Shown one piece after another: positions 23,401-35,189 of a DNA stretch of 64,000 nt. The position numbers and the translations under genes are program-made. Position 1 is the stretch's first letter; the number at the start of each line of letters is the position of its first letter. The notes beneath the pieces are model-generated. The model had not been told where the DNA came from, did not search any database, and saw only the letters and a program-made list of their open reading frames with translations. This DNA is from Diphasiastrum complanatum. Lineage: Eukaryota > Streptophyta > Lycopodiopsida > Lycopodiales > Lycopodiaceae. The stretch lies in assembly GCA_029204225.1 (NCBI GenBank), contig CM055096.1, forward strand, positions 77,564,580 through 77,628,579, read 5' to 3'.

Positions 23401-23510
23401 TAGTCACTAGAACTTGAATTAAATCATATGTACAACATATATGATTATGGTACATGAAAAGTACACTAGTTTCACACGTGGGAATAGGCTCCACACATGT
23501 GGCTACATCA
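20462..23510 (-). mobile_element. Ty1/copia fossil (family Y): 5' LTR, gag, protease, integrase start
   Basis: On the minus strand, the 5' LTR is 22,739-23,510 (772 bp, TGATGTAGCC...TTCCACA) and the primer site TGGTATCAGAGCC is 22,726-22,738. Gag starts at 22,143 (MASMGGFLLEASERLTSTNYATW) and includes a CCHC knuckle (CFFCGKKGHFAFEC). The protease box follows (WWIDSGASSHM), then the pre-integrase zinc region (KLWHKRLRHPNYKVMDTM ... CETCGLSKSHKLPF) and the first part of the integrase (DLIHSDVHSF). The element stops at about 20,462, so the rest of pol and the 3' LTR are missing. It is nested in the family Z element that resumes at 23,511. Few breaks are apparent in gag, which suggests moderate age. 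Confidence 0.92.
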
Positions 23511-24592
23511 GCCTCTGGCTTGACCTCAGTGCCATCAACGATGTCCCACAGTTCTTTGGCAAGAAGAACTACTTTTGTCTTGAACTTCTAGAGATGTTAG
23601 TTCTCTCCGTCGAGTTTGTCAATCAGAGATCAACTAGAAGATGGATCCATTCTAGTGTAGAGATCATTGGTAGAAACAACGATGTCTGAATACTATTGGT
23701 TGTGCACTTGCTGAGATGATGTCTTGGTAGAAATAAGTCTAATAACCTGCAGTAAAAATGCAGATTATTGAACCACCCGCTCTAATACCATGTCGAAAAT
23801 GTGTGGACAGATTGATAGGATAGCAGTGGGAGTGGAGCAGATGGTAGATGGATCGATAGGATAGCAGCGGGAGTGAAGCAGATGGTAGATGGATCGCAAG
23901 TGCAACAGTTACTAGCAATAATCAAGATGAATCAACAGTAGCAATGCACAATAGAACAATACAGTAGTGAGACAAAGACCTACACTCTGATTGATAAAAA
24001 AATGAGTACAAGAGCGTGAGCAACGTGCGAGAGTTGGCACAAAAATGCTTCAGCTTATAATTGTTGAACTAGCATTCTGCTTACTAATTACATAGCAACC
24101 TAGTTACTTAACTAGAATACAGCCTACTGAGCATATTAGATTTGCTGACACTATACATTGATGGTTGCATGTCAGTGCTCAGTGCATTGGGAACATAAAA
24201 TCTAACTACTTAATTTACTATAGCTGTTATGCATTATATGGTCGTCTTCTCTTAACTGTAAGTGTATGTACATGTCAGGTGGACTGTCAAAGATGTACTT
24301 GAAGTCGTCTGACAATTCATGGATTCATTATTCTCCTGATGAGGAAGTCGATATGTCGGGCATCTCGATGTGTCGGGCACTTCGATGTGTCAGGTACTTT
24401 GGGTACTTTGATATGTTGGTTACCTCTATGTGTCAGGATCTTTGATGAAGATTATCGTTGATTACATATATATACATGGTGAAGTTGAAGTCGACAAGTC
24501 TGATTGAGTCGATTTGTCGTTGTCGTACTTTGACAGAATTTTTCAGGATTCTCATTACTTGATGGATTTGTCTTGAGCATTGAGATCCAACA
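23511..24592 (-). mobile_element. Ty1/copia fossil (family Z): LTR, primer site, gag start
   Basis: The LTR at 23,791-24,592 (802 bp, minus strand TGTTGGATCTCAATGC ... TTTTCGACA) is followed by the primer site TGGTATTAGAGCG (23,778-23,790) and the beginning of gag. Gag is cut by the family Y copy to the left. The LTR includes a tandem duplication of about 48 bp (23,813-23,905; GGTAGATGGATCG twice). It is the same family as the fossil at 9.3-10.9 kb, in opposite orientation. The copy is broken. Confidence 0.88.
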
Positions 24593-25008
24593 TAATCAAA
24601 CTCATCTCTAGGAAGGATTACAATCTCACTTAAATCACAGGTCTCTTCAAAATTCTTAAAGGTCAGTACACTTATTGATTTATCATTCACATAAAGCTAG
24701 TCTTGAATCAACTTAAATGAAATCAAGTTGGACTTGAAAACAATGGATCACATAAACTCATTCACATATAACGGAAGCACTGAGGGGTCAAGATGGGACC
24801 CCCCCCCCCCCCCCCTCTTCCCGAAGGATATTTCTTGTCATTATGCAAAACCAATTGGCCTATGCCAATTACATATACATTGGATTCCATCAAGGGTCTC
24901 AACTTAGGAATAAAAACTTACTTCCTTTCAATGGTCTTAATTCCAAATCTAGCTCATCATAGGCATAGGATTCTATTCATAAACCTTAATTCTTCTGACA
25001 TGCAATCA
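24593..25008. other. spacer with a poly-C run
   Basis: No gene seen. A run of about 18 C lies at 24,798-24,816, preceded by GATGGGA. Confidence 0.5.
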
Positions 25009-25355
25009 CAAACTTGACATGCAATCATGACGGATCATAGAAACTTGACATGCAATCATGATGGATCATAGATACTTGTCATGCAATCATGATTGATCAT
25101 AGTTACTTGACATGCAATCATGATGGATCATAGAAACTTGACATGCAATCATGATGGATCATAGATACTTGTCATGCAATCATGATTGATCATAGTTACT
25201 TGACATGCAATCATGATGGATCATAGAAACTTGACATGCAATCATGATTGATCATAGATACTTGACATGCCATCATGAGTTTGACATGCAATTCATGACT
25301 GATCACAGATACTTGACATGCAATCATGATGGATCATAGAATCTTGACATGCAAT
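25009..25355. repeat. 31-bp satellite, about 11 units, partly in 93-bp higher-order triplets
   Basis: The core CTTGACATGCAATCATGAT followed by GATCATAG recurs every 31 bp from about 25,014 to 25,350. Units differ at the base after CTTG (A or T), in GATGG versus GATTG, and in the junction (AAA, ATA, TTA). The three types recur in the same order, giving a 93-bp higher-order period for at least two rounds before the array degrades. Confidence 0.9.
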
Positions 25356-25942
<587 letters not shown>

Positions 25943-26099
25943 TCCAAGAGGATTTGAGCTTCAAGATCTTCCAATCCAAAATTCAGCATAGCCTCCTTGA
26001 GCCAATGCTTCAATCTTCTTCTCCAAAGCACCTGTACACAAGAACAAATAAGAGGGAAGCGCTAGGAAGCACAAACCTACAATACCCTTGGTAGGGGGG

Positions 26100-26590
26100 G
26101 CTCATTTCAGTTAGAAATCAGGTTGTGATCTGATTCATTAGTATAAGCTCTAAATGTGATGATGTAATTACTGTACAGTTTATTTGGTTTACTGTATATG
26201 GTTGTGTTCGGGACGTGACCCACTATTATTATATCAGTCGGGCACTGACCCCGTAACCGGCTACTTGGGTTAGCCGAGTAGCCACACTTAGGAAAATTAG
26301 CCTGTACAAAGTTATTTGCAGTACTTGCTATACTTGGGGGCATGTCCCAAGTTTGTGGGTCGAATTTGGCCATACTGAGCCCGACCTTAGTTTGACAGGT
26401 GGTAGGCCAATTTTAGGACACCTGCCTTTTCATGCAGTTTGTGAATACTCTATATGTACAGTGTTTCTTTGTAATCTATTAACTTTTGATGTGCCATCTT
26501 TGAGAGCTTGTGAGGAGTGGTTATGGTGATTGTGTGATGTGATCTGCATACTCCACTAGATTCTATCGGAATTTCAACTTGGTATCAGAG
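26100..26590 (+). mobile_element. LTR and primer-binding site of an unassigned LTR retrotransposon
   Basis: A primer site TGGTATCAGAG at 26,580-26,590 marks the end of a plus-strand 5' LTR. Upstream sequence has LTR-like parts, including a TATA-like CTCTATATGTAC near 26,450. The LTR start is not fixed by a partner repeat, and 26,100 is an estimate. It is an old, broken copy, with no recognisable gag following. Confidence 0.5.
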
Positions 26591-28800
26591 TGTCAGGGTG
26601 TTGCAGATATGCATGATCCGGTGAAGCTATGGGATAACGTCTTTCACCAAGAGAAATAGCACTCAAAGCATCTCATGAGAGAGGACTCCATATGGGGTAT
26701 CGACAGTCCGGATGGCTAGAGACAGCAAAGTTCCTTCGATCGGAGCTTCGGGAAAAATCAGAACGATCGTCGTAGGTGGATTCCGGGGAGAATTCACGGA
26801 GAAACTTGCAGTTTCGGTGGTTTCGAGGAAATCATCGGTGGTGGCGTAGTTATTCACTGTGTGGACAACTGTTTGGCGCAATGGGGCTTGCAAGGGATTT
26901 GCAAAGAGTAGTGACAGAGAGCCATAGCAATTTATAGGGTCAGATTGGGCGGAAAACTGAGAAAATTTCAAAAATTTCCGGTTTCGTGGGGTGTTGGTGG
27001 ATTTTTGGGAAATCAGACTATTTGGAGTCAATACCGCACCGATTTCAGAGCTGTAAATTGCATCAAATGCCTTGAGGTAGGGCAACCTCAGCCAGGCAGG
27101 GAGCTGTAAGAGGAAGCTCAGAGAAAGACTAAGCAGAGCCCAAGATATCTTCATCTTTCCTCAGCTAGGGGTTTTGAGAGGAAAACTTTGGATCTCTCTC
27201 TGTGGTCATCGAAATTTGGAGCTGTAAAATGCTAGAATTAGGCGCGCTGGTAGGGCGAGATGGCCTGCAAAGGGCCGTGGATGGCCGCGAACCAGAGAAG
27301 GACTGATTTCCAAATATCCAGATCAGCCATAGCTAACAAGCTATGAAGAAGGAGGAAGAGAAGAGGAGGAGGCCACGTTGGTGGCTCGCACGCGCCTAGA
27401 GAAGGTGAGGCCTTAGTGCCTGGAAGGAGCCAGCGGCCTGAAGGAGTTGGATTAGCACGTGTTCTGATCTCCTCTTTGGGTTGACTCCCTCTTAGACTGA
27501 GGCTTCTTCTTCGGCTGATCTCTACTGTTGTAGAGAGCTTGATCTGATTCGTTCTTGTTGTCGTAGTGGCATATTATCATATATGGTGAAAAGTCCATGG
27601 ATTACAATGGCATAATAACCTACAGGCTTTTCTCCTTTGTTTTTGGAGAGACTCTTTAATGGCAGAATCGTTCACCTAAATTTGTATTTAAAATAGATAC
27701 AATCAGAATACCTTACAAATCTGTAAAGTATTAAATATTATTTTTAGAAAGTCCAATAGTGCATAACATTTTCAAGCTTTCTAGAAATAAAAAGTTAATG
27801 AAAAAAGACTTGCCAGTTATTACGACATGAAAGGGCCCCGGGTGGAGTCCTTCCCCTATACATAATGCTTGTCTACTAAGGGGAAAAGCCCATGGGATTA
27901 TTGGTCTTAAGGGGAAATGTAGGGCATTATTCCTTATACAGTGCCCAAAATGAACAAAAAATTTTCACTACAAAAACTCAAAGGTTGGTTATGAGCCATT
28001 AACCAGACATGACCCCATTTTACTAGCACCTTATGAATCTTGAAATAATCAAGAAAAGCTTAGGAAGCATATTGTGGCTCATAAAAAGCAAACTTGTGTG
28101 GCTTAAAAGAATTTGCAGTTATAGAGAGAGCATGCCTCATTGCTCTTATGCTCTAGACAAAATTTTCTATTAGCCATTTTGCTAGTTGGAGTATTTATTT
28201 ATGTCAAGACTAATAATGTACACATCACTCTTGGGTGAGAGGATCGTTGGAGATTACTTTCTATAGACCTTTACTAGTGGTTTCGGTAGTTATTGAAATA
28301 AGGTGTCAAGGTGAACTCTCAAATGACCTTACCACTGGTAAACATCTCTAGAAAGACGATAAGTGTGTTAAAGTTGCATTTTACTTACTCTTACGAGATA
28401 TCATCTTAAGATGTGTAATAAAATATCTTCAAGCATGTTATTTAGCTATAAAGGTTTACAAGGCACCTAAATGTTTGTGGAGGGAAATTTCACACATTGT
28501 GAAATGGATTTTCGTTGTAATTCAAAAATTTTATCTTCTTTTAACATCACAAGTTTCTTTCAAAACTTTTCAGCTAATAGATGTAATAGATACTCATAAG
28601 ATGTGCCAAACTTTGAAAGCCCATATTAAAAAATTTACATGGCTTTTGCAACTCACATAGATTTTTGAGTGACGGTAGAAATTTTGATGAATATCATAAT
28701 TGTGTTTATTTTGGAAAATGATGACTACAAGTTTTTAAATCAAATCTTAGTGAAAAACTAATCAAAAAATGTTTAAGATATCCATTTAGGTTTCCTTTTT
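26591..28800. other. 2.2 kb after the LTR without recognisable coding sequence
   Basis: The part to about 27,560 is comparatively GC-rich and may be the leader or internal non-coding part of the element whose primer site is at 26,580. Beyond that the sequence is AT-rich with no family resemblance on either strand. Confidence 0.4.
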
Positions 28801-28807
28801 TAATTTG

Positions 28808-28900
28808 TTAATGTCCCTTGTCTTGGTCTAGTGGATAAGAGTGTCACTTAACCAAACTTATATCCTAATCTATGTGTGAGAAATGGACGTTTATTAGGGG
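28808..28900 (+). repeat. weak tRNA-like SINE candidate
   Basis: TTGGTCTAGTGGATAAGAG resembles a tRNA A box, but no convincing B box follows at the expected distance. It is listed only because a better candidate lies nearby. Confidence 0.2.
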
Positions 28901-29206
28901 TCCTCGGGCTCAAAAGTTGCTTGGCCTAGAATGTTAAAGACTATCTTCAAAATCTACCGTTGAAAGACCATCATCCCCTAGTTGCAATTGGGCTTGCACA
29001 ATGTGGCACATACTTTAAGCTTTAGTAATGAGTATATTTTAGAGTGCAATTATTCTCTTTGAGGTCGTCCCTTGAGGAATGGCCTGTGGCTCGAGGCGAA
29101 AATCCATTCAAAGAGTGGATGGGCCAAGGAGGTGGACTGTCCTACATGTGAAACAAATTTTGATTCTTTTTTGGCTTGTTTTTATCATTAAATTTGGTTT
29201 TCACGT

Positions 29207-29250
29207 TTTCACGCACCTTCTAGGTGAAAGGTGTTTGAAAAGAGAAAAAT
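29207..29250. repeat. copy of a dispersed short hairpin (CACGCACCTTC type)
   Basis: TTTTCACGCACCTTCTAGG followed by TGAAAGGTGTTTGAAAA forms an imperfect stem. Related hairpins lie at 30,740-30,835 and 31,338-31,440. Confidence 0.5.
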
Positions 29251-29261
29251 AACTCCATGGT

Positions 29262-29415
29262 CCATCGCAACACGATGTATGGGTAGAGTTGTTGACTGCG
29301 AGCGGCAAGGTGCAGACTCGAATCCCAACCACTGCATAGTGACATCTTAGGAGCTTAATCCTCACTTGTTGCCCACATGGCATTGCAGGCTATATTTGTC
29401 ATGTGTATAAAAAAA
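29262..29415 (+). repeat. tRNA-derived SINE candidate
   Basis: An A-box-like TGGGTAGAGTTG at 29,279-29,290 is followed about 25 bp later by a B-box-like GACTCGAATCC (consensus GGTTCRANYCC). The block ends in a short A-rich tail (ATAAAAAAAGAAA, about 29,407-29,419). The box spacing and tail fit a tRNA-derived SINE. A decayed tRNA gene is possible, but the cloverleaf is poor. Confidence 0.45.
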
Positions 29416-29419
29416 GAAA

Positions 29420-30735
29420 CTCCAGGGAATTAGTTGAGAAGGCCATCAAATACATTCCCTTTAGTAAAAGATAAAAAAATGTTTTACTAGTACAACAGAA
29501 GATCATTCCCCTAGCTGTGAGCACCCTAGAGGAATGGCCTTACCATAAAATAATGCTTGGTGACACTAAAAATTCAGGTCCCTAAGAACAATAGGCGAGC
29601 AAAGATAGAGCACTAAAATTCCTGTCTCTCATAGAAAAATAGGTTAGCAATGATAGAGTCATTTCATAGGTCATCTATTGGTGGCACATGTTGGATTAAT
29701 CATGTGAAACGAGACAAGGTATTACATAATATGCCAGATGGTCATTTTCTTTTAATAAACCGGCATGCTCAGGACAAAAATTAGCATTCTTGGGGTGTTG
29801 CATGCAGTTGCACAGAGTCTGGCACAGACTAGAAAAGGTAGATGCGTAAATGTCCAATTTTCCAGCTCGATGCACATTGCAGTGATGGAGTCGGTTATAA
29901 CACGGTGGGCTGGCTGGCAACAAGTACATTTGTCACTTTTATTTCGGCACACTGCTTGGACCTTGGTTGAACATGCAGGAGATGCTGGGTTGGGAAATTC
30001 CTTTCATAGCGTATCTGCGTTGGAAAGTTGGAGTTGTCAGAGGTGGTGATGAGTGTGAGGTCTGGGCTATGTACACAGTGCCTTAGCTGAACACATAAAG
30101 TGGAAAAATATGCATAGTTTTGAGAATGGAATCTCATCTTTCTCAAAGCTTGGTTCTGAAAAAATTGAGAGTTGTATTGATTACAATATAAAAATAGTAG
30201 ACATTTGTTTATTATGTTTGAATAGGTTAAAGTTCCCAAGTAGACCTTTGGGATTAATCTACATTTGGCTTTAGTTTATCTTTACATAAACATCGATAGG
30301 GCTTTTGTTATTTATATTTACTTGAACTTTAATGGGTGAAGTGCTTTGTTCGAGCCCAGAGCCATTACAAGAAGAATTTTGTGAGCATAATTTTATGTCT
30401 CTACTTGCTCAAACAAGACCTTGAGATGTTCATAGATACAACAGTTCCTAGGTATTTGAGGTATTTATGGATACAATAGTTACCAAAAACATCTAATATT
30501 TGAAAGTTCTCTTAGTTATCAAAGTTTTAAACCAAATTATTTTGAAGAAGACAAACTTAAAATAGAAGCATGATTCTAGATGTAATTTCAAAGAAGATTT
30601 TGAGAGCATTGGTTGGAGTTTGAGTGTCTAGGTATAGGGTTGTGCGTTATGATTGTAAAATCAGTTTTTTCTTTTTAACAAAGGAATTGTTGTCGCCTGA
30701 TTGACAACAATTTTCTTAAAAAAATCTTAAACATT
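29420..30735. other. 1.3 kb without recognised features
   Basis: No gene family, RNA or LTR boundary was recognised. Short motifs (GAGGAATGGCCT at about 29,069 and 29,531) recur, which suggests old repeats. Confidence 0.4.
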
Positions 30736-30739
30736 TTTT

Positions 30740-31445
30740 TTTTAAATGCATTTTCTAGGTGCCAGCAAATGCATGCTAAAAAGAAATTGTACATTTTCAC
30801 TTGTTCCTTTCGTTTAGAAGGTGCGTGTAAAAAAAATTATAAAGAAAAAAAACAAAAACTATTTTCAAATTCAAAATGCACGTTCTTCGACCTTTCCACC
30901 AGCTGCAAGGCCTTGGAGACTTTCCTTTACAAATTACATTGGTACTGTACTCAATGCAAAGGCCCTTTTGTGACCATAATGCCATGTGCTTAGATTTGCT
31001 TTTGTATTTTGAACGCACTTCCAATAGTGGAATATGCATTCAACTTTCTCTTTCCTCAAGAATCCACCAGCCTCTCTCTAGAATGTGCATTATTTCTCTC
31101 TCCGAAACGAGCATTCTCTCTTCAAAATGTGAGTTCTCTCTCTACAAAATGTGAGTTCTCTTTTTAAGAAATGTGCTCTCTCCACCTTGTCACCTTGGGC
31201 CTTGCAGGTTGTCAAGCTCCCACCTTTGTGCAAGGGCTTCCACCATCATACCAAGTGCCTTCGAGACAAGCCTGGCGGAAGGGCCGAGGAGCCGGCCCTT
31301 CCCTGCAGTGAATTCCGTTTTTACATTTTTTTTTTTTTACGTAAATTTTTTTTACACGCACCTTCCTGGCGAAAGGTGCTTGTAAAAAACGTAAATTTTT
31401 TTACGTGCACCTTCCGTTGTCCAGAAGGTGCATGTAAAAGAAATT
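30740..31445. repeat. cluster of related hairpins and a 24-bp tandem motif
   Basis: At 31,338-31,440 two adjacent stems share the arms TTTACACGCACCTTC and GAAGGTGCATGTAAA. A diverged relative lies at about 30,798-30,830. Between them, 31,040-31,175 holds four to five copies of an AAAATGTGAGTTCTCTCTCT-like motif. There is no coding potential beyond chance. Confidence 0.55.
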
Positions 31446-33231
31446 TTGTCAAAAAAAATTTGCCCCACACATTACGTTTTGTGAGTCATCGACATTTCCT
31501 TTATAGAAATTTAAAAACTGATTTTACGGCAGGAATAATGGCAGGTCCCCTAGCGTTTGGCTTCATTCTGCTTTTGTATAACTGAACGCTCAAATTTTAA
31601 GGCCTCACCATCGGATATTTTTAGCATTCAAATCTTCACACGTTCTATATTTAACGATCAAGATCCTTGCACGTGTCCAATTGTGACTCGTGTCTAACAT
31701 CCAAGTGAACACACTTGGATTCCTTTGGACGTCGACGACGACGACTTCGGCCCTCGGCTCGCGTGGCAGAAGGTGCTCCATGGGTTTACAGGCACGGAGC
31801 ATTTGAAGCCTTCTCACTTGGATTTATGCCACGTTGTAGAAATTATTTCCAACGGTAGATTTACTCCACGTGGCAAAATCTGAACGCTGATAGTTGGATC
31901 TAAAGGTGGCGAGCTTTAAATCATAGCGTGCCATTAAAATAAAGGGGCTTGTGATGCCTCATTGTCTTTCTGGTCGTGCCTGGCAGGTCAGCGGCCCAGT
32001 TTTTAATCTTATTGACACGCAATATTACACGCCCGACACCGTTGGATTTTCAGTTGAGCGTTCCGATTTGTCCACGTGTTAGTAATTTATTATGAGATGC
32101 GATTTTAATACGTGGCAGACATCCAAGTGGTTTGAGGGAGGATATCCCGTGCCAATAAGCCGTCACGCGTTACGCGTTCGCAGCGCCCGTTTGGCAGGGG
32201 CAGCAGATGAAGAAGAAGAAGATGGAGAAGAAGAAGATGAAGAAGAAGAAGAGATGGTGGGCGATGGGGCGAGAATAGGAAATAGCGATGGAATTGTTCA
32301 GAAATTTCGTGTGAGGATTGCGTGTGCCTCTAGTCTATGAGGAATGGATGCCTACATTCTGACGCAGGATTGCGTGTTCCTTTGCTCTATGCGGAATTGA
32401 TGCCTTGACTCTATATCAGAATATGCATATTCACGGTATCTGTGAGCTATGGCCAGAGAAGATATATGTCAGGACTGTGCAAGTCACGTATGCTAGAAGA
32501 CAGCGATTAAAACGCCCTGTCAAAAGTATCGTTAGTCTGCTACTCACCGCTCTGGAGTTGGAGCAAATCCTAGAGCACATCCTATCCGTTTAGATTTGCT
32601 GAGGTTGGTGTTCGCAAATAGGAGTTACATGTGGAAAGACGACGCATTGAATCTGATCAGGATTCTGCGGTTGACCTGCAGAGGCTGCCAAAGTTTCTCT
32701 CGTCATGTAACTGCTAAAAATTGTCACTGACAGAGGTTGTGCTTGTGATTCTCTGCTTCGGCCAAAATAAGAAGGCCCGAAGTTTTTCGCCTCTAAAACG
32801 TCTGGTTGATTGTCTCCAATTTTCTTCTATTTTCAGAAGAGCCCCCTTGATTATGTTCTTTGAGGTCTTCTGGGTTTGCGCAAGCGCTTTTGGTTCGAGA
32901 GGCAGAAAAATTGATTCATTAAGCAATCTCAAAAGTGCTTACTATGGTACTGTATCTCTGCAGTAGGTAGAGAGTAGTTAGAGAGGGATCTGCTTCATTC
33001 ATGCTTTTCTTTCACATGAGAAGAAAATGCTGACGAGCATCTACCGCATGTATGTATTCAATGTTAGCTCTAATTTGGTTCGGTGAATCCCAGTCTCTTG
33101 TTCTCGGACTCCTCGGGCTGCATTGTAGAAACAGAGGTAGCACGTCCCAACCGAAAGACGCACCAAAGAGGCGTACCCGAAATTGGATAGAAAATTTCGG
33201 ATCTAGTTGGAGTTGAAAAATCTGGGAAAAA
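31446..33231. other. upstream region of the glutaredoxin-like gene
   Basis: No conserved protein is visible. The GC content is higher than in flanking repeats. It contains a palindromic G-box core CCACGTGG at about 31,867-31,875 and a GAA-rich stretch at 32,205-32,253. Part of it, perhaps from about 32,700, is likely promoter and 5' UTR of the gene starting at 33,232. The transcription start cannot be fixed from sequence. Confidence 0.4.
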
Positions 33232-35189
33232 ATGGGTTGCGCTTCTTCTCATGAGTATGTGCAAAGTGGGAAGAAGACGAAGAAAAGATGGATTGCTCCA
33301 GAATCACATGATTTGCTCCATGGAAAGCACCTTACGTCGTCCTTCATCCACAGTGCCGAAGCTTTGGACCAAAAGCTCCAATTCAGATCGTCAATTTCCC
33401 AATCAGAAGCTAGAATTGCGATGACGAATGCTCCTTATTTGCCAAAGCTGGAATCTCTAGAAAAAGATCATGGATATGAGAGAACGCGCAGTTTGAAATT
33501 TGCAAATGATTTGCTGACGAATCAGATTTTGGAAACGAATGCCACTTCAACGAAGATCGGAACATTTTCTGGTCCTATGAAACTTAACCGTGAGTTGTCG
33601 AATGAACCAGAAGTTATTGATGTTTGCGAGCTCATGGAAGGATTAGAAGACGCAGAAGATCTGAGTTGCTCTTCTTTCAGAATACCCAGAACAGACAAGC
33701 ATCAAACGCACAATAGGTCCAGTTCATTGAGTAATGTGCCAAGTCCTCGGGATGTTGCCAATACGAAACCACCTGTTGATTCAGAATCTCGAAGAAAGAG
33801 GCATTCACTTTCCCAGTCGCATCGACAACGTACAAAGTTCCATTCTTTTGTTCTAGGAAATCCTAAAGCGAAGAATTCTCCTTCTGGTGATACATCACAA
33901 ATCCAAGATACCGTTACCGTGATCAAAGAAGTCATTGAGAGCCAGAAGCCTCAACGTGCCGGTGTAGTTATTAAGAAACTTTCTGATTCTTTAAGTTTTA
34001 TACGTGCAGAATCACGTAAGCATTCTAGTCAAGTTACCCAAATCGGCATTTCAGACCTGTTACCGGACCAGGTCGGCTCTCTCGGTAGGGTTGATGTCAG
34101 CGAGAAAAGTCAGGAACATCAGTTTTCAAATAAAAGCATGATCACAGACCATTCAATGAAATCTTTGGACTCAACCACAAGCTTCGCTTTTGAGTCATCT
34201 TCTAAGAATTCCTTGAAAGATGATGAGATTCTCAGCGCGGATGCTGTGGATGAGTTTTCTTTTAGCACTCAGAGTCCTTTGAAGGAAGCGCGGGATAAGT
34301 CGGCGCACCTTGCCCCAGGAGACGATGTGGTTTCCAAAGGAGATAGTTTGTTGGAAGGATTTTTGGAAGGTCCTAGTTTTGATGGGAATTCCGCTTTGTT
34401 TCCAAGTATTCCCTTACAGAGCATGAAATATGTGAATCTAAGCGATTTTGAAAAGTTAATACCTCCTAGGGGAGAGAACAGAGTGGTCCTATATGCAACT
34501 AGCTCTTCTGAATCACGCAAGACTTACGAGGATTGCAACCTTGTTAGGCAGATCCTTTGCAGCTATAATCTAGATATGGATGAAAGAGATCTTTCGCTTC
34601 ATCCAGAATTCAAGCACGAATTACAGATAATACTGCAGAAGACTAGTACTGTTTCCGTTCCAAGGTTATTCATCAAGGGCAGGTATTGGTTTTGGCATAT
34701 ATAAACTACCATTTTGTTATTGATCTTTGACGCGTTACGTACTTGAAGCTTTTGATACCTTTCATTCAACAAAAGTTAGCCTGGTCAGGATATGATTGAT
34801 TTTCTGTGGCACCTAGTAAATTTGTCTGCGAATAGAGCAGATGGCCGCATTTTGCATGACTTGACAATTAAGATTTTGCAGACAAAGTGTTTTTTTGGAT
34901 TGAAGAATCGCCTTAAATTCGCATTGTTTCTGGATCTTGTTGTTTCTACAGGCACATTGGAGGTGTAGAAGAAGTTTGCCTTTTACATACGGCAAAAGCA
35001 CTTGAGAGGTTGCTACAAATTTTTTCATCAGAGTACATAAAAGCACTTTGTGTGTGTTGTGGTGGAACCCGTACTCTTCAGTGTCTGGGATGCAACGGGA
35101 TGTGCCTTATTAAAACTGAAGAAGGCGATGTAATATCTTGCAGTGAATGCGAAAAGAAAGGGTGGATAATGTGCCCTATCTGCTCTTAA
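33232..35189 (+). CDS. glutaredoxin-like protein with C-terminal CxxC zinc module, two exons
   Basis: Exon 1 is 33,232-34,682, the GT-AG intron is 34,683-34,951, and exon 2 is 34,952-35,189. The 1,689 nt give 562 residues with matching phase (FIKG-R-HIGGVEEV across the junction). The N-terminus MGCASS is a typical N-myristoylation plus palmitoylation signal, suggesting membrane attachment. A long, Ser-rich, probably disordered region follows. The glutaredoxin fold spans about residues 415-510 (VVLYATSSSESRKTYEDC, VDERDLSLHPEF-like MDERDLSLHPEFK, VPRLFIKG, HIGGVEEV). The C-terminus has four CxxC pairs (CVCC, CLGC, CSEC, CPIC), as in DnaJ-type zinc fingers. This layout is that of the plant At5g39865-type family. 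As in that family, the CPYC redox site is replaced (here SESR), so thiol-transfer activity is doubtful and the partner is unknown. The gene appears intact. Confidence 0.9.

Noticed and set aside
25009-25355. 31-bp regular repeats resembling a CRISPR array
   Set aside because: The units are contiguous with no unique spacers, and the context is a plant nuclear genome.
26663-27154. 163-codon minus-strand frame with a signal-peptide-like start
   Set aside because: It lies in the probable leader of the LTR element at 26.1 kb, antisense to it, and shows no recognisable domain beyond a hydrophobic start.
28808-28900. tRNA gene
   Set aside because: There is an A-box-like word only, with no acceptable B box, anticodon arm or acceptor stem.
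32092-32340. 82-codon frame with a poly-Glu stretch upstream of the glutaredoxin-like gene
   Set aside because: The Glu run is the GAA-rich stretch. No conserved sequence on either side, so it is more likely untranslated or promoter DNA.
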